In this document: in pieces, positions 40,843-49,865 of the stretch
How positions within the stretch are numbered: the first letter of the stretch is position 1
Layout: each line of letters begins with the position of its first letter
NCBI GenBank assembly: GCA_963728365.1
Contig: CAVSJI010000001.1
Span: forward strand, 2,046,001 to 2,110,000
DNA: 64,000 nt
Source of the DNA: VRUE01 sp963728365
Lineage (GTDB): Bacteria > Actinomycetota > Thermoleophilia > Solirubrobacterales > 70-9
Direction of reading: 5' to 3'
Made by a program: the position numbers and the translations under genes
Notes under the pieces: model-generated
What the model was told of the DNA's origin: nothing
The model's database searches: none
Seen by the model: the letters and a program-made list of their open reading frames with translations, nothing else

Positions 40843-41040
40843 GTTGCGCTCCTTGTTCCTGTGGGGCTCCGGGGACAACCGGCCGGCGCACCACCCCTAC
40901 CTCGCCGATCCGCGGGCGCAGTCTCGTTGCTTGTCTCCGGCGATGCAACCGGGTGCTCGAAAGTCCTTAGGAGGATCGTCCACGTCATGACCGGGCCTCG
41001 ACATCCGAGACGGGTCCCCGCCTCCTCTAAGGTCCGGAGG

Positions 41041-41835
41041 GTGAGTGCCGAGAAGCTGAGGCTGGGCGGTATGGCCTTGAGGAATGGCTTGCTCGTTCAT
41101 GGGCCTACTCATTGGGCCGCTGCGGTGCGGCGAGCGGACGGGTCGCTTGAAGTTGCTTCGGAGCGTAAGCCTCGATTCGCGCCGAAGGTCGCTGCGCGCG
41201 TGCCGGGGCTGCGGGGGCCCTTGAAATTGGCGGAGGCCTTGGCGGTGCTGCCGCTGGTGCGGCGGCGGATGGGCGCGGCTCGGATGCCTGTTGAGGATTG
41301 GCGGGTTGTGGCTGCCGTTGCGGGGAGTCTTGTGGTGACGGCGGGGCTGCGGCGCAGGATGGGTTCCTCGGCTTTGCGCGAGGTGGTTGTGCAGGTGGTT
41401 GGGGCGGCGCCGGCGGTTGTTGCGCTGCTCGACCGGGATCTTGCTGCCTACCACGGGGTCGAGCACAAGGCGATCGCCGCTTATGAGCAGGGGATCGAGG
41501 ATCCGGCCGGGGTGCCCAAGGAGCATGATCGGTGCGGGTCCAACCTGCTGGCGCCGATGATGCTGCTCTCCGCCGGTGGGACGGTGGTGCTGGAGCGGCT
41601 GGTCGAGCGGCCGAGCCCGGCGGCGCGGGCGATGGTCGGGCTTGCCGGGGCCTCGGTCGCGGTCGAGATGTTCGCCTGGAGCGACCGCCACCACGGCGAT
41701 CCGCTGGCCGAGGCCTTCCATACGCCCGGGCGGGAGATCCAGCGCCTGATCGCGACCAAGGAGCCGACGCCCGAGCAGCTCGAGGTTGGCGTCGCCGCGC
41801 TGGCCGAGATCCTGCGCGCCGAGAGCGCCGCGTAG
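41041..41835 (+). CDS. DUF1385 family membrane protein
   Basis: 264 residues from GTG 41041 with CGGAGG upstream. LRLGGMALRNGLLVHGPTHW begins the domain. YHGVEHKAIAAYEQGIEDP is the hallmark HxxEHKxIxxYE region, followed by HDRCGSNLLAPMMLLS. Two to three membrane helices lie around 105-145 and 190-215. DUF1385 proteins are conserved near thymidine kinase, prfA or MCE genes; their biochemistry is unknown. Followed 11 bp later by the epimerase. Confidence 0.88.
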   Translation: MSAEKLRLGGMALRNGLLVHGPTHWAAAVRRADGSLEVASERKPRFAPKVAARVPGLRGPLKLAEALAVLPLVRRRMGAARMPVEDWRVVAAVAGSLVVTAGLRRRMGSSALREVVVQVVGAAPAVVALLDRDLAAYHGVEHKAIAAYEQGIEDPAGVPKEHDRCGSNLLAPMMLLSAGGTVVLERLVERPSPAARAMVGLAGASVAVEMFAWSDRHHGDPLAEAFHTPGREIQRLIATKEPTPEQLEVGVAALAEILRAESAA

Positions 41836-41846
41836 ACTCCGCGCCC

Positions 41847-42260
41847 GTGTTCGGAGGGATCGACCACATCGGCGTCGCCGTCGAGGACATGGACGCGGCG
41901 ATCGCCCTCTACGAAGAGAGCTTCGAGATGGAGCTCGGCCTGCGCGAAACCGTCGAGGGGCAGGGCGTCGACGCGGCCCTGATGAACGTCGGCGAGAGCC
42001 ACGTCGAGCTGATGGCGCCGACCGGCCCCGACACCCCCGTCGGCAAGTTCCTCGCCAAGCGGGGTGCAGGCCTGCACCACGTCGCTTACGCGGTCGAGGA
42101 CATCGACGCCGCGCTGGAGCGGATCGCCGCCAGCGGAGTCGAGCTGATCGACGCCGAGCCGCGGCCGGGGATCGGCGGCAGCCGGGTCGCCTTCCTGCAG
42201 CCGCGCTTGACCGGGCGCGTGCTGACCGAGATCGTCGAAACACCCGAAGGAGGGCACTGA
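41847..42260 (+). CDS. mce: methylmalonyl-CoA epimerase
   Basis: 137-residue VOC-fold protein from GTG 41847. IDHIGVAVEDMDAAIALYEE opens the first beta-alpha-beta unit, GLHHVAYAVEDIDAALERIA the second; His and Glu residues (HIGVAVED, HVELMAP, HHVAY, TEIVE) are the metal ligands. It interconverts (R)- and (S)-methylmalonyl-CoA in propionyl-CoA metabolism. TGATG coupling to the next gene suggests an operon. Confidence 0.88.
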   Translation: MFGGIDHIGVAVEDMDAAIALYEESFEMELGLRETVEGQGVDAALMNVGESHVELMAPTGPDTPVGKFLAKRGAGLHHVAYAVEDIDAALERIAASGVELIDAEPRPGIGGSRVAFLQPRLTGRVLTEIVETPEGGH

Positions 42261-42487
42261 TGGCTGACGTTCAGAAGGTCGAGATCGGTTTCGAGGGGGG
42301 CCAGGTCGTCTCCGTCAGGCTCAGCGCCGAGGAGCTCGAGGATCTGCGCAAGCAGGTCGAGAAGGGCGGCTGGCACGACGTCAAGACCGAGGACGGCACG
42401 CTCGCCGTCTATCTCGGCAAGGTTGCCTTTCTCAGGATCGACGCGGGAGAGCACCGGGTCGGCTTCTCGCAGTCCCGCCCCGACTGA
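42260..42487 (+). CDS. hypothetical protein, 75 aa
   Basis: Starts inside the epimerase stop codon (TGATG). VQKVEIGFEGGQVVSVRLSA, EELEDLRKQVEKGGWHDVKT and TLAVYLGKVAFLRID suggest a small alpha/beta protein somewhat like DUF3107. The next gene also overlaps (TGATG), so epimerase, this protein and the methyltransferase are co-translated. Function unknown. Confidence 0.8.
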   Translation: MADVQKVEIGFEGGQVVSVRLSAEELEDLRKQVEKGGWHDVKTEDGTLAVYLGKVAFLRIDAGEHRVGFSQSRPD

Positions 42488-43101
42488 TGCGCCTGCGCTC
42501 CGCACTCGGTGCCGCCGGCCTGGCGACCCTGGGGGCGGCGCTCTGGTGGCGGAAAAACCCGTCCGCCTGCCCCTACGGGCAGCGGTTCTGGGTGGAAGCG
42601 CCGCACCCGATCATCACCCGCGAGCGGTTGCGGTCTGTGCTGCATCCCGAGGCCGGCGAGCGGATCCTCGAGGTTGGCCCGGGCGTCGGCTACTACACGC
42701 TCGAGATGGCCGAGTGGGTCGGCCCGGAGGGGATCGTCGAGATCTTCGACCTCCAGCAAGAGTTCCTCGACCACGTGATGAAGCGCGCCGCCGAGCGCAA
42801 CCTCGCCAACGTCGCCCCCACCCAGGGCGACGCCACCGCGCTCCCCTACGAGGAAGCCTCAATCGACGCCGTCGTCCTAACCGCCGTCCTCGGCGAGATC
42901 CCGGACCCAGTCGCCGCCCTCCGCCAGATCGCCCGCGTCCTCAAGCCCGCCGGTCGCCTCGTGGTCGGCGAGCTCTTCGGCGACCCCCACTTCACCACCC
43001 AGTCCGCCCTCAGGCGCCAGGCCGCCGAAGCGGGCCTCGCCTGGCAGCAGCACTCCGGCAACTGGTTCGGCTACTTCGCCCGACTCGGTCTGGCGACCTG
43101 A
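42487..43101 (+). CDS. class I SAM-dependent methyltransferase
   Basis: 204 residues with an N-terminal hydrophobic stretch (RSALGAAGLATLGAALWW) that may anchor it in the membrane. ERILEVGPGVGYYTLEMAEW is motif I, GIVEIFDLQQEFLDHVMKRA follows, then TALPYEEASIDAVVLTAVLG and LKPAGRLVVGELFGDPHF. UbiE/Methyltransf_11-like; substrate unknown. Confidence 0.88.
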   Translation: MRLRSALGAAGLATLGAALWWRKNPSACPYGQRFWVEAPHPIITRERLRSVLHPEAGERILEVGPGVGYYTLEMAEWVGPEGIVEIFDLQQEFLDHVMKRAAERNLANVAPTQGDATALPYEEASIDAVVLTAVLGEIPDPVAALRQIARVLKPAGRLVVGELFGDPHFTTQSALRRQAAEAGLAWQQHSGNWFGYFARLGLAT

Positions 43102-43102
43102 C

Positions 43103-43357
43103 TCAGTAGCGCGGCGGCGCCTGACGGCGTTCTTCGGCGGCGAGAGCGTCGCGCTGTTCGGCGGCGGTGACTTCGCGGCGGCGCGTGCGGTCGCTCCAGA
43201 TCGCCTCTTGGAAGAAGCCGAGGATCAGGCCGGCGGCGCCGGCGATCATCAGGATCACGCCGACGGTGTCGAGGCTGACGCCCTGGACGTGGACGTTGGT
43301 CGCGAACTTGAGGATCGCGCCAACCGCAATCAGGAATATCCCTCCGGCGATGGTCAT
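43103..43357 (-). CDS. DUF6458 small membrane protein
   Basis: 84 residues from ATG 43357: two transmembrane helices (MTIAGGIFLIAVGAILKFAT and VGVILMIAGAAGLILGFFQE) joined by VHVQGVSLDT, then a charged tail. This is the DUF6458 pattern common in actinobacteria. It ends 1 bp from the methyltransferase stop on the other strand. Confidence 0.8.
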   Translation of the reverse strand: MTIAGGIFLIAVGAILKFATNVHVQGVSLDTVGVILMIAGAAGLILGFFQEAIWSDRTRRREVTAAEQRDALAAEERRQAPPRY

Positions 43358-43402
43358 GTGGCCGGGATACCCGCAGTTTGAGGCCGCCAAACCAGCTACG
43401 GC

Positions 43403-44368
43403 TCAGGCGAGCGCGTTCCAGAGGCGCTGCTCGGCCTCGGCGACGCGGCCGGCTGCGTCGCCGATCTCGCGCCAGAGGGCTGGGTCGGGGTCGTCGCGCT
43501 CGCTGGCGGCGTGGAAGGCGCCCGCCAGCTCGGTCCAGCGGGCGGCGGCCTCGGCGGCTAGCGGCGCCTCGGGGCGGTCCGCCTCTTCGAGGAAGCGCGA
43601 GTACATCAGGCGGAAGGCACCGCCGCCGGTGCCGCGGCGCTCGATCACCTGGTAGCCGAAGCGCGCGCACCATTGCCAGTCCTCGGCGACCTCCGGCCAG
43701 CTGCCCGCCTCGGCGGCGAGCCGCTCGACCGCGCCGAGGCCGGCGAACTCTCCGAAGCGGGAGTCGACCATCTCGCGCGCGGCACGCTCGATCGCGGCGG
43801 GAATCGCGGCGCGCAGCTGCTCCCGGCTCACCGCGCGGGTGGCTGTGAACATGTGCCCGGCGAGCGGGTAGGCGGGGTGGTCGCTGTGGCGGGCGCGGTC
43901 GAGGTCGGCGTGGCGCGTGGTCGTCTGCAACTGCTCGAAGCCGGTGTCGGAGAGGTGGACGAACTCCTCGTCGTAGCCGGCTAGGACGACCGCGTGGCCG
44001 GGAAAGTGGGCCGAGTTGCCGTAGTGGTCGAGGTGGTAGAGGTCGGTCAGCAGTAGCACCGGGTTGCCGGCGTCGACCTCCGCCCGGGCCGCCTCCCAGG
44101 CGCCGTCGTCCTCCGGCTCGAAGGTGCGCAGCTCCAGTGCCGCCCCGGTCAGCTCGCTGAAGCTCTCCTCGAGGCGGGCGGTGCGGCCGTTGAACCAGCG
44201 CGTCGGCGAGCCGTCCTCGATCGTCACGTAGTAGAAGCAGGCGCCGGCGCCGAGCCCGAAGGCCATCTCCTCGCTGATCTGGACGCCGTGGTGGGCGAGC
44301 AGATTGCGCAGGGCTGTCGAGCCGCAGTGGTGCCCGGGGGTGTGGACGTAGCCGGGGACGGAGGGCAT
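43403..44368 (-). CDS. BtrH N-terminal domain / DUF4872 protein
   Basis: 321 residues. The BtrH-like cysteine-peptidase/acyltransferase N-terminus is clear: HTPGHHCGSTALRNLLAHHG (Cys near residue 15), LGAGACFYYVTIEDG, then PVLLLTDLYHLDHYGNSAHF and PGHAVVLAGYDEEFVHLSDT (His). Residues about 180-320 form the helical DUF4872 part. BtrH transfers acyl groups from a carrier protein in butirosin synthesis; here the substrate is unknown and no carrier gene is nearby. Confidence 0.85.
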   Translation of the reverse strand: MPSVPGYVHTPGHHCGSTALRNLLAHHGVQISEEMAFGLGAGACFYYVTIEDGSPTRWFNGRTARLEESFSELTGAALELRTFEPEDDGAWEAARAEVDAGNPVLLLTDLYHLDHYGNSAHFPGHAVVLAGYDEEFVHLSDTGFEQLQTTTRHADLDRARHSDHPAYPLAGHMFTATRAVSREQLRAAIPAAIERAAREMVDSRFGEFAGLGAVERLAAEAGSWPEVAEDWQWCARFGYQVIERRGTGGGAFRLMYSRFLEEADRPEAPLAAEAAARWTELAGAFHAASERDDPDPALWREIGDAAGRVAEAEQRLWNALA

Positions 44369-44398
44369 GCCCTGATTCTGATCGACCTTGAAGGGTGG

Positions 44399-44530
44399 GG
44401 GCGGTGGGAGGCAGCCTTGGGGATCCCATGCACCGCCTTCGGCGGTGCGAATCTGGTGGCCGCTTCGCGGCCCTCACGTCCCTCTGCGGAGCCGCTTCGC
44501 GAGGATCCCCAAGGCAGCCTCCCACCGCCC
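44399..44530. repeat. 132-bp multi-hairpin inverted-repeat element
   Basis: Terminal arms 44399-44426 and 44503-44530 match over 28 bp with one mismatch (they begin GGGCGGTGGGAGG). Inside are perfect hairpins CACCGCC/GGCGGTG (44431-44447) and GGCCGC/GCGGCC (44458-44472), giving a cloverleaf-like fold. It sits between the divergent BtrH-like and PAP2 genes. It may be a non-autonomous palindromic element, a structured RNA, or both. Confidence 0.7.
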
Positions 44531-44546
44531 AATATCCTGCGCGGCC

Positions 44547-45041
44547 GTGAATGACCTTGACCACAGGTTGCTGCGCACCATGAGGACTCGGTGGCACTCG
44601 CCCGCCTTGGAGAAGCTTGCGAAGGCGTTGGGGAAGGCTGGGAACAATGCGGGGATCTGGGTAGTGCTTGGGCTTGCCCTTGTAGTGGTCACCGATTCGA
44701 ACGGCGAAGCGTGGTTGATCTGCGCCTTCCTGGGCCCAATTGCCATTGCCCTCAACTACGTGGTCAAGCTCCTGGTCAAGCGGCCGCGGCCTGTGCTCGA
44801 TGGGCTGCCGCCGTTGGGCGGGGCGCCAAGCTCGCTGAGCTTTCCCTCCGCCCACGCGACCTCTTCGTTTGCGGTGGCTACGGCGATGACTCGGGTCGAC
44901 TCGCTCGGGGCGGTTGCCTTCCTGCTGGCATTGGCCCTCTCGCTCGGCCGGCCCTATTTGGGGATGCACTACCCGTCCGATGTGCTCGCCGGAGCGGTGC
45001 TTGGCGTTGCGCTGGGGCTGATCGTGCCGTTGTCGCTATGA
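44547..45041 (+). CDS. PAP2-family phosphatase
   Basis: 164-residue membrane phosphatase from GTG 44547. The three PAP2 signature parts are present: KLLVKRPRPVLDG, LSFPSAHATSSFAVATAMTR and LALSLGRPYLGMHYPSDVLA. Five to six helices. It probably dephosphorylates undecaprenyl-diphosphate, phosphatidic acid or a related lipid. It is 10 bp upstream of ychF. Confidence 0.88.
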   Translation: MNDLDHRLLRTMRTRWHSPALEKLAKALGKAGNNAGIWVVLGLALVVVTDSNGEAWLICAFLGPIAIALNYVVKLLVKRPRPVLDGLPPLGGAPSSLSFPSAHATSSFAVATAMTRVDSLGAVAFLLALALSLGRPYLGMHYPSDVLAGAVLGVALGLIVPLSL

Positions 45042-45051
45042 GGTGCCTGCG

Positions 45052-46125
45052 ATGAAGGTTGGGATCGTTGGCTTGCCCAACGCGGGGAAGTCGACGCTGT
45101 TCAACGCGTTGACCCAAGGCGGGGCGCAGACCGGGGACTATCCGTTCACGACGATCGAGCCGAACGTGGCGATCGCACAGGTGCCGGATTCGCGGCTCGA
45201 ACAGGTTGCCGCGACCGTCAAGTCCTCGAAGCTCGAACCGGCGACGATCGCCTTTCACGACATCGCCGGGCTGGTCAAGGGCGCCTCGGAGGGGGAGGGC
45301 CTCGGCAACCAGTTCCTCGCCTCGATCCGCGAGACCGACGCGATCTGCCACGTCGTTCGCTGCCACGCGGACTCCGGCGTGCCGCATCCTGACGGTCGCG
45401 TCCACCCGCTCGCCGACATCGAGACGATCGAGACGGAGCTGATGCTCTCCGATTACGAACAGGCCGAGCGTCGCTTGCAGCGGGTGGGCAAGGGAGCCAA
45501 GTCCGGCGACGCCGAGGCGGTCGCCGAGCGCGACTGGCTCGAACGGGTAGTCGCGGCGCTGGCCGAGGGAAGGCCGGTTCGCTCGGTGCCCGTCCCCGAG
45601 GGCGCCGCGCACGGCCCGCGCAACCTGCAGGCGCTCACCTCGAAGCCGATCCTCTACGTCGCCAACGTCGACGAGGGCGACGCCGATCCGCCCGCGGCTG
45701 TGGTCGCCCACGCCGAATCGGTCGGCGCCGGCGTTGTCGCGGTCAGCGCCCGGATCGAGGGCGAGCTGGCCGAGCTCGACCCCGCCGAAGCCGAGGAGAT
45801 GCGCGAGTCCTACGGGGTCGAGGGCTCTGGCCTGGACCGGCTCGTCCGCGCCGCCTACGAGCTGCTCGACTTGATCGTCTTCTTCACCGCCGGCGAGGGC
45901 AAGGAGGCAGTCGCCCGGCCGCTGCCGCGCGGCTCGACCGCCTGGGAGGCCGCCGGCACGATCCACACCGAGATCCAGGATGCCTTCGTCAAGGCGGAGG
46001 CGGTCGGCTGGCACGAGCTGGTCGAATGCGCCGGCTACGCCGGGGCTCGCGACAAGGGTCTGCTGCGGGTCGAGGGCCGCGATTACGTCGTGCGGGACGG
46101 CGACGTGATCACGATCAAGGTTTGA
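45052..46125 (+). CDS. ychF: redox-regulated ATPase/GTPase YchF (OLA1 family)
   Basis: 357 residues. The Obg-family G domain begins KVGIVGLPNAGKSTLFNALT, with DIAGLVKGASEGEGLGNQFL (switch II) and YVANVDEGD in place of NKxD, consistent with the ATP preference of the family. The C-terminal TGS domain ends WHELVECAGYAGARDKGLLR and VEGRDYVVRDGDVITIKV. ATG 45052 follows GAGGTG. Conserved ribosome-associated stress regulator. Confidence 0.96.
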   Translation: MKVGIVGLPNAGKSTLFNALTQGGAQTGDYPFTTIEPNVAIAQVPDSRLEQVAATVKSSKLEPATIAFHDIAGLVKGASEGEGLGNQFLASIRETDAICHVVRCHADSGVPHPDGRVHPLADIETIETELMLSDYEQAERRLQRVGKGAKSGDAEAVAERDWLERVVAALAEGRPVRSVPVPEGAAHGPRNLQALTSKPILYVANVDEGDADPPAAVVAHAESVGAGVVAVSARIEGELAELDPAEAEEMRESYGVEGSGLDRLVRAAYELLDLIVFFTAGEGKEAVARPLPRGSTAWEAAGTIHTEIQDAFVKAEAVGWHELVECAGYAGARDKGLLRVEGRDYVVRDGDVITIKV

Positions 46126-46169
46126 GCTCTGACTCTCGTTTAAGGATCCGCTCTAAGCTGTCGCCGCCG

Positions 46170-47159
46170 ATGAACCAGGGAGCCCGCTTCCCCAAGGTCG
46201 GCCCCAGGGCCGGCCACTACGAGAGCTTTTACCTCAAGGCCTGCCGGCCGGGGGGCGGTCAGGGCATCTGGATCCGACACACGGTCCACAAGCGCCCGGG
46301 CGCCGAGTGCACCGCCTCGGTCTGGTTCACGTTCTTCGACCGCGAAGCCGACGGGCCGCGGGCGACCAAGGTCACGGTGCCAGACGGCGGGCTCTCGGCC
46401 CCGGTCGGATCGTGGATCCGGGTCGGCAAAGCCGAGATCGCTCCCGGCTGGGCCAGCGGCTCCGTCGCGACCGATGCGTTGACCGCCTCCTGGGACCTGA
46501 CCTTCGGTGGCGACGCCGCGCCCTGCAAGTACCTGCCCGCCGACTGGCTGTACGAGGCGCGGCTGCCGCGCACCAAGTTCGTCGCCCCTTATCCGGACGC
46601 GCGCTTCCGCGGCCGGCTCGAGATCGGCGGCGAGGAGATCCACCTCGACGGCTGGCCCGGGATGGTCGGCCACAACTGGGGCTCAGAGCACGCCGAGCGC
46701 TGGGTCTGGCTCGAGGGCACCGGCTTCGACGACTCCGAGGACACCTACTTCGACGCCGGCGCGGCGCGGATCGCGATCGGCCGCTGGATCACCCCCTGGG
46801 TGCCCTCGGGGATGCTCATGCTCGACGGCGAGCCGCATCGGCTCGGCGGCTTCGGCCAGATTCGCTCAGCCTCGGTCGTCGCCCAGCCGACCTCCTGCGA
46901 GTTCGCCCTGCCCGGCCGCGACGTCGTCGTCCGCGGCCGCGTCTCCGCCCCTGAGAAGGACTTCGTCGGCTGGGTCTACGCCGATCCCAAGGGCCCCGAG
47001 CACAACACGCTCAACTGCTCGGTCGCCGATCTCGAGCTGAGCGTCGAGCGGCGGGGCCGCGAGCCGCGGCGGTTGACCCTGTCGGCGGGGGCGGCGTATG
47101 AGTTCGGCATGCGGGAGGCTGATCACGGGGTGCCGATTCAGCCTTACTCGGATGGGTGA
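46170..47159 (+). CDS. CrtC / hydroxyneurosporene synthase-like lipocalin protein
   Basis: 329 residues without a signal peptide. YESFYLKACRPGGGQGIWIR opens a two-barrel fold. LDGWPGMVGHNWGSEHAERW is the most conserved block, followed by WVWLEGTGF, IGRWITPWVPSGML and LSVERRGREPRRLTL. Similar in order to CrtC-type carotenoid hydratases and tocopherol-cyclase-like proteins; the actual substrate is unknown. Its last 16 bp overlap the end of the convergent SpoIID-like gene. Confidence 0.7.
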   Translation: MNQGARFPKVGPRAGHYESFYLKACRPGGGQGIWIRHTVHKRPGAECTASVWFTFFDREADGPRATKVTVPDGGLSAPVGSWIRVGKAEIAPGWASGSVATDALTASWDLTFGGDAAPCKYLPADWLYEARLPRTKFVAPYPDARFRGRLEIGGEEIHLDGWPGMVGHNWGSEHAERWVWLEGTGFDDSEDTYFDAGAARIAIGRWITPWVPSGMLMLDGEPHRLGGFGQIRSASVVAQPTSCEFALPGRDVVVRGRVSAPEKDFVGWVYADPKGPEHNTLNCSVADLELSVERRGREPRRLTLSAGAAYEFGMREADHGVPIQPYSDG

Positions 47160-48298
47160 GGAGGCAGGGCCCCGCCGCCGTGGCTAACCGGTCTGCCATT
47201 GACCAGCTTGCGGAACGTCATCCAGGTGCTGTAGCCATCAAGAGCCGACTCCAGCTGTTCGCCAGTGACCGTGGTGACCCCGCCGGATCCGTAGAGCTTT
47301 GCTTGCATGATTCGGGGGGAGACGCCTCGCTTCGTCACCACCAGCTTCTTCAGCTTGCCGCTCAGGTATGGGGCTAGCTTGGCGCTGATTTCGGCCTCGT
47401 TGAAGCGCAGGGTCCAGTTGTGCAGCGGGCAGTAGGAGTCGTAGGGGTCGGGGACTCCCACGAGGTAGGGGACGGGCGGGCCGCCGAATACGTTTTGGAC
47501 GCTCTCGGTTTGGCCGCCCGAGCAGGCTGAGAAGAAGGTCTCGGCGACCTTGCCACCGTGGGTGACGACCTGGCCGCGGGTCGCGTTCGCTGCCTGGTTG
47601 GTGGAGGGCGTCTCGCTGTCGAGGCCCCCGTAGACCTGGCTGCGTGTGTCGCTGTAGAGGTCGAAGCCGTTGCCTTCCACCCCGGCGCTGAGCGCAAAGG
47701 AGCGCGACTCGACCGCCTGGGTCTTGAGCTCCTCGCTCGGCCAGGACGGCGGCGACTCGTTGGGGATCACGCCCTTCACGTACTGCTCGAGGGCAAGGGC
47801 GTTGACGACGTTGAGCGAGCCGGCGTTGCTTTCCGTCGGCACCGCCTCGAGCGCGCCGCGGTAGGCCCCCAGCCCGGCGATCGAGACACGGCCGTGCCCG
47901 GCGGCGCGCAGTTTGCGCCCGCAATTGGCGAGCCGCTTGCCGCCGGAGCTGCGCAGCTTGACGCTCGACCCGTCGCGGTGCGCCTCGTAGGTCCGCGTCG
48001 GGTCGAGGGCGATGCCGCAGGCGCTGGTCGCCCCGCTGAAGCCGATGTCGCCGCCGGCGATCCGCAGCAGCACGCGGACGACGTGCGCCCCGTTGACCCT
48101 GCTCAGCGAGGCGCCCGTGTAGTAGTGACCGAGGATCCAGCGGTAGCCCTTGCCGTGCAGGGCGTAGCCGTAGGCGCCGTACTGGCTGACGCCGACTCCG
48201 TGCCCGAAGCCGTGCCCGCGCACGACCCAGGAGACGCTCGCCTGGGCCGTGCCGGCCAAAAGCAGGAAGAGGGCAAGTGTCGTGGCGCGAAGCCGCAT
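47144..48298 (-). CDS. SpoIID/LytB domain protein
   Basis: 384 residues from ATG 48298 with a signal peptide (LRATTLALFLLLAGTAQA). WVVRGHGFGHGVGVSQYGAY and GYALHGKGYRWILGHYYTGA give a GHGxGHGxGxSQ motif at the N-terminus. ALEQYVKGVIPNESPPSWPS, EELKTQAVESRSFAL and TFFSACSGGQTESVQNVFGG are the SpoIID core, a lytic transglycosylase family acting on peptidoglycan stem-free glycan. Role here is cell-wall remodelling, not necessarily sporulation. Confidence 0.9.
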   Translation of the reverse strand: MRLRATTLALFLLLAGTAQASVSWVVRGHGFGHGVGVSQYGAYGYALHGKGYRWILGHYYTGASLSRVNGAHVVRVLLRIAGGDIGFSGATSACGIALDPTRTYEAHRDGSSVKLRSSGGKRLANCGRKLRAAGHGRVSIAGLGAYRGALEAVPTESNAGSLNVVNALALEQYVKGVIPNESPPSWPSEELKTQAVESRSFALSAGVEGNGFDLYSDTRSQVYGGLDSETPSTNQAANATRGQVVTHGGKVAETFFSACSGGQTESVQNVFGGPPVPYLVGVPDPYDSYCPLHNWTLRFNEAEISAKLAPYLSGKLKKLVVTKRGVSPRIMQAKLYGSGGVTTVTGEQLESALDGYSTWMTFRKLVNGRPVSHGGGALPPHPSE

Positions 48299-48351
48299 CT
48301 CAGACACAACAGATTCGCCCTGCGCGAGTCGCGGCCTGCACTACCCTGCCC

Positions 48352-48398
48352 TTCCGGTGCGCTTTATGTGGTCATCGACCGTATAAGGCGCACCGGAA
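48352..48398. repeat. 47-bp palindromic element upstream of aldehyde dehydrogenase
   Basis: TTCCGGTGCGC (48352-48362) and GCGCACCGGAA (48388-48398) are perfect inverted arms, extended by TTTAT/ATAAG with one mismatch. Its length and its ends TTCCGGTG/CACCGGAA are the same as in the element inside ileS (63276-63322). It ends just before the ribosome-binding site (GGAAAGGAG) of the dehydrogenase. Confidence 0.75.
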
Positions 48399-48416
48399 CC
48401 GGGAAAGGAGACGGAG

Positions 48417-49847
48417 ATGGCGACGACTGACCACGAGCTGCTTGCCGCCGGCGAGTGGGTCGAGACCGGCGCTTGGGGGGAGGTTCGCAGTCCCTACGAC
48501 GGCGTGATCGTCGGCCGGGTCGCCGAAGGCGACGCGGCGCTGGTCGACCGCGCCGCGCGGGCGGCGCAGGAGGCCTTCGAGGCCGCCGACTTCCCCCAGC
48601 ACGAGCGCGCCGCCGTGCTCGACCGCGCCGCCGAGCTGATCGGCGAGCGCGGCGATCAGCTGGCGCTGGCGATCGCCGCCGAGGCGGGCAAGCCGCTGAA
48701 GACGGCGCGCGTCGAGGCGGCGCGCTGCGTCGACACGCTGACCTTCGCCGCCACCGAGGCGCGCAAGCTGACCGGCGGCACCGTGCCGATGGAGGCCTCG
48801 CCGGCTGGCGCCGGCAAGCTCGGCGTGATGCTGCGCGTGCCCTACGGCGTGGTCGGCGCGATCAGCCCCTTCAACTTCCCGCTCAACCTCGTCGCCCACA
48901 AGCTCGGCCCGGCGATCGCCGCAGGCAACGCGGTCGTGCTCAAGCCCGCCGGCCAGACGCCGATCTCGGCCCTTCATCTGTCCCGGGCGCTGGTCGACTC
49001 GGGCCTGCCCGAGGGTTGGCTATCGGTGATTCCCGGCCCCGGCTCGGAGGTCGGCAACGCGATCGTCGAGCACGAGCTGACCCGGGCGCTGACCTTCACC
49101 GGCTCGGCCGGCGTCGGCTGGGGGATCCGCAGCCGCGTGCCCCACAAGAAGGTCAACCTGGAGCTCGGCTCCAACGCGCCGCTGATCGTCCACGCCGACG
49201 GCGACTGGGAGACGGCGGCCGACAAGGCCCAGATCCACGCCTTCTCGCACGCCGGCCAGAGCTGCATCTCGATCCAGCGGATCCTCGTCCACGAAGACGT
49301 CGCCGACGCCTTCACCGAGCGCCTCGCCGCCAACACGGCGAAGCTCCTCGTCGGCGACCCGCTCGATCCCGAGACCGACGTCGGCCCGCTGATCACTCCG
49401 GACGACCGCGACCGGGTCAAGCAGTGGATCGACGAGGCGGTCTCCGGCGGCGCCGAGCTCATTGCCGGGGGCCAGCTGGTCGACGAAGACCGCTGCCTCG
49501 CCCCAACTCTGCTCGGCTCCCCGCCCCGCGACGCCAAGGTCTGGTGCGAGGAGATCTTCGGCCCCGTAGCGACGATCGACCGCTACACCGACTTCGCCGA
49601 AGCCCTCCGCATGGCGAACGACTCCAAGTTCGGCCTGCAAGCCGGAGTTTTCACCCGCGACGTCGGCCGCGCCCTCGAGGCCGCCAACACCCTCGAGTTC
49701 GGCGGCGTCTTGATCAACGAGGTCCCAACCTTTCGCGCCGACCAGATGCCCTACGGCGGCGTCAAGGACTCCGGCAATACCCGAGAGGGCCCCGCCTTCG
49801 CAATCTACGAGCTAACCGAGGAGCGCTTCATCACCTTTCAGGGCTGA
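48417..49847 (+). CDS. aldehyde dehydrogenase family protein
   Basis: 476 residues; NAD(P)-dependent oxidation of an aldehyde. Motifs: PYGVVGAISPFNFPLNLVAH and VLKPAGQTPISALHLSRAL (cofactor site), ALTFTGSAGVGWGIR, VNLELGSNAPLIVHA (general-base Glu), HAGQSCISIQRILVHED (catalytic Cys) and EEIFGPVATIDRYTD. Strong ribosome-binding site GGAAAGGAG. Could process the aldehyde made by the benzoylformate decarboxylase 6 kb away, which is speculation. Confidence 0.95.
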   Translation: MATTDHELLAAGEWVETGAWGEVRSPYDGVIVGRVAEGDAALVDRAARAAQEAFEAADFPQHERAAVLDRAAELIGERGDQLALAIAAEAGKPLKTARVEAARCVDTLTFAATEARKLTGGTVPMEASPAGAGKLGVMLRVPYGVVGAISPFNFPLNLVAHKLGPAIAAGNAVVLKPAGQTPISALHLSRALVDSGLPEGWLSVIPGPGSEVGNAIVEHELTRALTFTGSAGVGWGIRSRVPHKKVNLELGSNAPLIVHADGDWETAADKAQIHAFSHAGQSCISIQRILVHEDVADAFTERLAANTAKLLVGDPLDPETDVGPLITPDDRDRVKQWIDEAVSGGAELIAGGQLVDEDRCLAPTLLGSPPRDAKVWCEEIFGPVATIDRYTDFAEALRMANDSKFGLQAGVFTRDVGRALEAANTLEFGGVLINEVPTFRADQMPYGGVKDSGNTREGPAFAIYELTEERFITFQG

Positions 49848-49865
49848 CGCGCATCGAGGCGTGAA

